From Methanobacteriota archaeon (GTDB lineage Archaea; Thermoplasmatota; Poseidoniia; Poseidoniales; Thalassarchaeaceae): DNA of 31,961 bases. Shown here piece after piece: positions 30,408 to 31,961 of this stretch; within the stretch, counting starts at the first letter, position 1; every line of letters begins with the position of its first letter. A program made the position numbers and the translations under genes. Under the pieces are notes generated by a model that saw only the letters and a list, made by a program, of their open reading frames with translations, had not been told where the DNA came from and did no database searches. Location: positions 1 to 31,961 of the forward strand of contig PBGH01000020.1 in NCBI GenBank assembly GCA_002720055.1, written 5' to 3'.

Positions 30408-31961
30408 TCAATTAGTAGCATTATGCAGTCTGAAGATTCTATCTCTTAGTCTAGCTGCTCTTTCGAAGTCAAGCCTATCCGCAGCCTGTCTCATTTCTAG
30501 CTCCAATCTTTCAATCAACTCACTCTCTCTATCTTTATTGGGTTCGTCAAGTTCTTCTACCCAATCGGGTTGACTGATGTTCTCCAGAACCGAATCTGAG
30601 GTATTCCATACTCCTGCACCTAATCCAAATTTCTGAGCTAAGCTATCGAGACCCCTCTTTCCTGGTGGCTTGGCAACCATTCTTTTTCCACCACTTTCTC
30701 CAGTTCCCGCCACCCCAGACAAAAGCTCTTCAATTTCTGCACCCATTACTGGAAGTGCCTTTTCAATTGTCTTGGGCACTATTCTATTCCCATCATTATA
30801 TTCCTCTTGCATCTTCCTTCTTCGTACTGTTTGGCTAATTGCGGCTTCCATAGATGGAGAGACAGAGTCGCCATAGAGAATCACTGATCCGTTAGAATTC
30901 CTGGAGGCTCTTCCTATGGTCTGAAGAAGAGACCTTTCGTTCCTGAGAAATCCCTGTTTGTCTGCGTCGAAAATAGCTACTAATGATACCTCTGGAATAT
31001 CAAGACCTTCTCTTAGAAGATTGATGCCTACTATTACGTCAATAAATCCTAATCTGAGAGCTTTGATTATTTCGGTCCTTTCCAATGTGTCAATCTCACT
31101 ATGCAGATAGTGAGCCTTTACCCCCATCCGTTCGAGATATTCTGACACTTCTTCAGCGAATTTAATTGTCATAACAGTAACTAGAACTCTCTCCCCTAGT
31201 TCCACTCTATTGCTAATCTCGCTTAGGAGATCTTGGACCTGACCCTCAGTACTTCTAACTTCAATTTTCGGATCCAGTAACCCTGTCGGTCTAATTTCCA
31301 TCTTAGAAATGCCGTTAATTTCTCCAAGTATCTCTTCTAAGCTATTTTTTGTCTTTGATTTGCTATATTCAGACTTCTTAGCCCCTCCGCCACCGTCAAC
31401 ATGCATCAGCCCTTCGGGAATTTTCTGACCTGTTACCTCTGCTAAATGTCTAAGCTCTCTTTCACCAGGTGTGGCACTGACGTATAGCATCTGAGGAACT
31501 AACTCTTGGAACTCATCAATCCTTAATGGGCGATTATCGTAAGCAGAAGGTAAACGAAACCCATGATCTACAAGATTCTTTTTTCTGGAAAAATCCCCCC
31601 CATACATCCCACCTACTTGTGGAAGAGTCACATGTGACTCATCCATAATGACAAGATATCTCTCAGAACCTCCTCGGAACTGTTCAGCATTTTTCGCAAA
31701 GAAGTCTAGAAGACAATATGACCGCTCCCCTCTTTTTCTTCCATCGAAGTGCATAGAGTAGTTTTCTACCCCCTTGCAAGAACCCACTTCATCTAGCATT
31801 TCCAAATCAAATCTTGTTCGCTGCTCTAGACGATGGGCCTCTAATCCACCATCCTTTGATTCAAACCACTCAACTCTCTTTTCCAACTCTTTCTCTATAT
31901 CTTCAACAGCTTTGTTGAATCGATCCTCACTAGTCATGTAGAACTCTCTTGGATGTATCCA
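30408..31961 (-). CDS. uvrB: Excinuclease ABC subunit UvrB, N-terminus outside window
   Basis: The frame is open through the right edge, so about 517 C-terminal residues are visible of a usual 650-700. The residues before the first ATG (31937) still match UvrB, which shows that this ATG is internal. Visible features are VIMDESHVTLPQVGGMYGGD (helicase motif II), MLYVSATPGERE, LVTVMTIKFAEEVSEYL, INLLREGLDIPEVSL and LLQTIGRASRN (motifs V and VI). A C-terminal UVR domain (LELEMRQAADRLDFERAARLRDRI) binds UvrC/UvrA. UvrB loads at lesions in nucleotide excision repair. A loosely conserved insert follows the core at about 30590-30760. The uvr genes are of bacterial origin in archaea. Confidence 0.95.
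   Translation of the reverse strand, partial: WIHPREFYMTSEDRFNKAVEDIEKELEKRVEWFESKDGGLEAHRLEQRTRFDLEMLDEVGSCKGVENYSMHFDGRKRGERSYCLLDFFAKNAEQFRGGSERYLVIMDESHVTLPQVGGMYGGDFSRKKNLVDHGFRLPSAYDNRPLRIDEFQELVPQMLYVSATPGERELRHLAEVTGQKIPEGLMHVDGGGGAKKSEYSKSKTKNSLEEILGEINGISKMEIRPTGLLDPKIEVRSTEGQVQDLLSEISNRVELGERVLVTVMTIKFAEEVSEYLERMGVKAHYLHSEIDTLERTEIIKALRLGFIDVIVGINLLREGLDIPEVSLVAIFDADKQGFLRNERSLLQTIGRASRNSNGSVILYGDSVSPSMEAAISQTVRRRKMQEEYNDGNRIVPKTIEKALPVMGAEIEELLSGVAGTGESGGKRMVAKPPGKRGLDSLAQKFGLGAGVWNTSDSVLENISQPDWVEELDEPNKDRESELIERLELEMRQAADRLDFERAARLRDRIFRLHNATN

Noticed and set aside
30408..31937. UvrB as a complete 509-residue protein starting at ATG 31937, or a truncated pseudogene
   Set aside because: The codons between 31938 and the window edge continue the UvrB alignment, so the gene is merely cut by the window.
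1..31961. Insertion sequences, integrases, toxin-antitoxin pairs, restriction or phage genes
   Set aside because: No transposase, integrase, terminal inverted repeats or known defence domains were found on either strand.

Overview
The window looks like a fragment of a marine planktonic euryarchaeon of the Poseidoniales (Marine Group II/III) type. That placement is an inference from gene content. The translation and replication proteins are archaeal: S8e, SRP19, EF-1alpha, S10, L7Ae, S28e, L24e, aIF5B, a family-B DNA polymerase, a GINS subunit, deoxyhypusine synthase and an MCT-1-type PUA protein. They sit among features seen in this lineage: lipobox lipoproteins with PKD or collagen-like segments, a PGF-type C-terminal sorting signal, UvrB, and genes that look bacterial. 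Both tRNA genes encode their CCA ends. TATA-like boxes about 25-30 nt before some starts suggest leaderless mRNAs; other genes have clear GGAGG/GAGGTG Shine-Dalgarno sites.

Layout. 1-2.8 kb, minus strand: a collagen-like lipoprotein cut by the window edge inside a 9-bp tandem repeat, an iodotyrosine-deiodinase-like flavoprotein, a PGF-anchored surface protein and an MCT-1-like PUA protein. 2.8-4.8 kb, plus strand: ThrH-type phosphatase, S8e, SRP19, GNAT acetyltransferase. 4.8-5.9 kb, minus: branched-chain aminotransferase. 5.9-11.6 kb, plus: PolB, PKD lipoprotein, EF-1alpha, S10. 11.6-14.9 kb: a bleomycin-hydrolase-type C1 peptidase, GINS, tRNA-Leu(CAA) and a HAD phosphatase. 14.9-19.2 kb, plus: heavy-metal P-type ATPase, triple zinc-ribbon protein, long charged coiled coil. 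19.2-26.7 kb, mainly minus: ParA-like ATPase, MoxR ATPase, the ordered set prs - rpl7ae - rps28e - rpl24e - ndk - infB with an opposite-strand lipoprotein inserted, tRNA-Ile(GAT) and a PRC-barrel-like protein. 26.9-29.2 kb, plus, apparently AT-rich: class III aminotransferase and a degenerate SDR-like protein. 29.2-32 kb, minus: Hc1/histone-H1-like small protein, deoxyhypusine synthase and the C-terminal part of UvrB.

Most of the window is housekeeping and no complete new system can be proven. The best leads are: the deiodinase-like enzyme, which keeps the Glu-Tyr-Lys substrate lid of halotyrosine dehalogenases; a ParA-like ATPase with Arg in place of the catalytic P-loop Lys, abutting a long coiled-coil gene; an L24e that has lost three of its four zinc-binding Cys; a small Hc1-like protein; and a pair of identical palindromes about three helical turns apart in an AT-rich divergent spacer.

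No gene-free stretch exceeds 300 bases. The longest is 26702-26940, described as a promoter/operator region.
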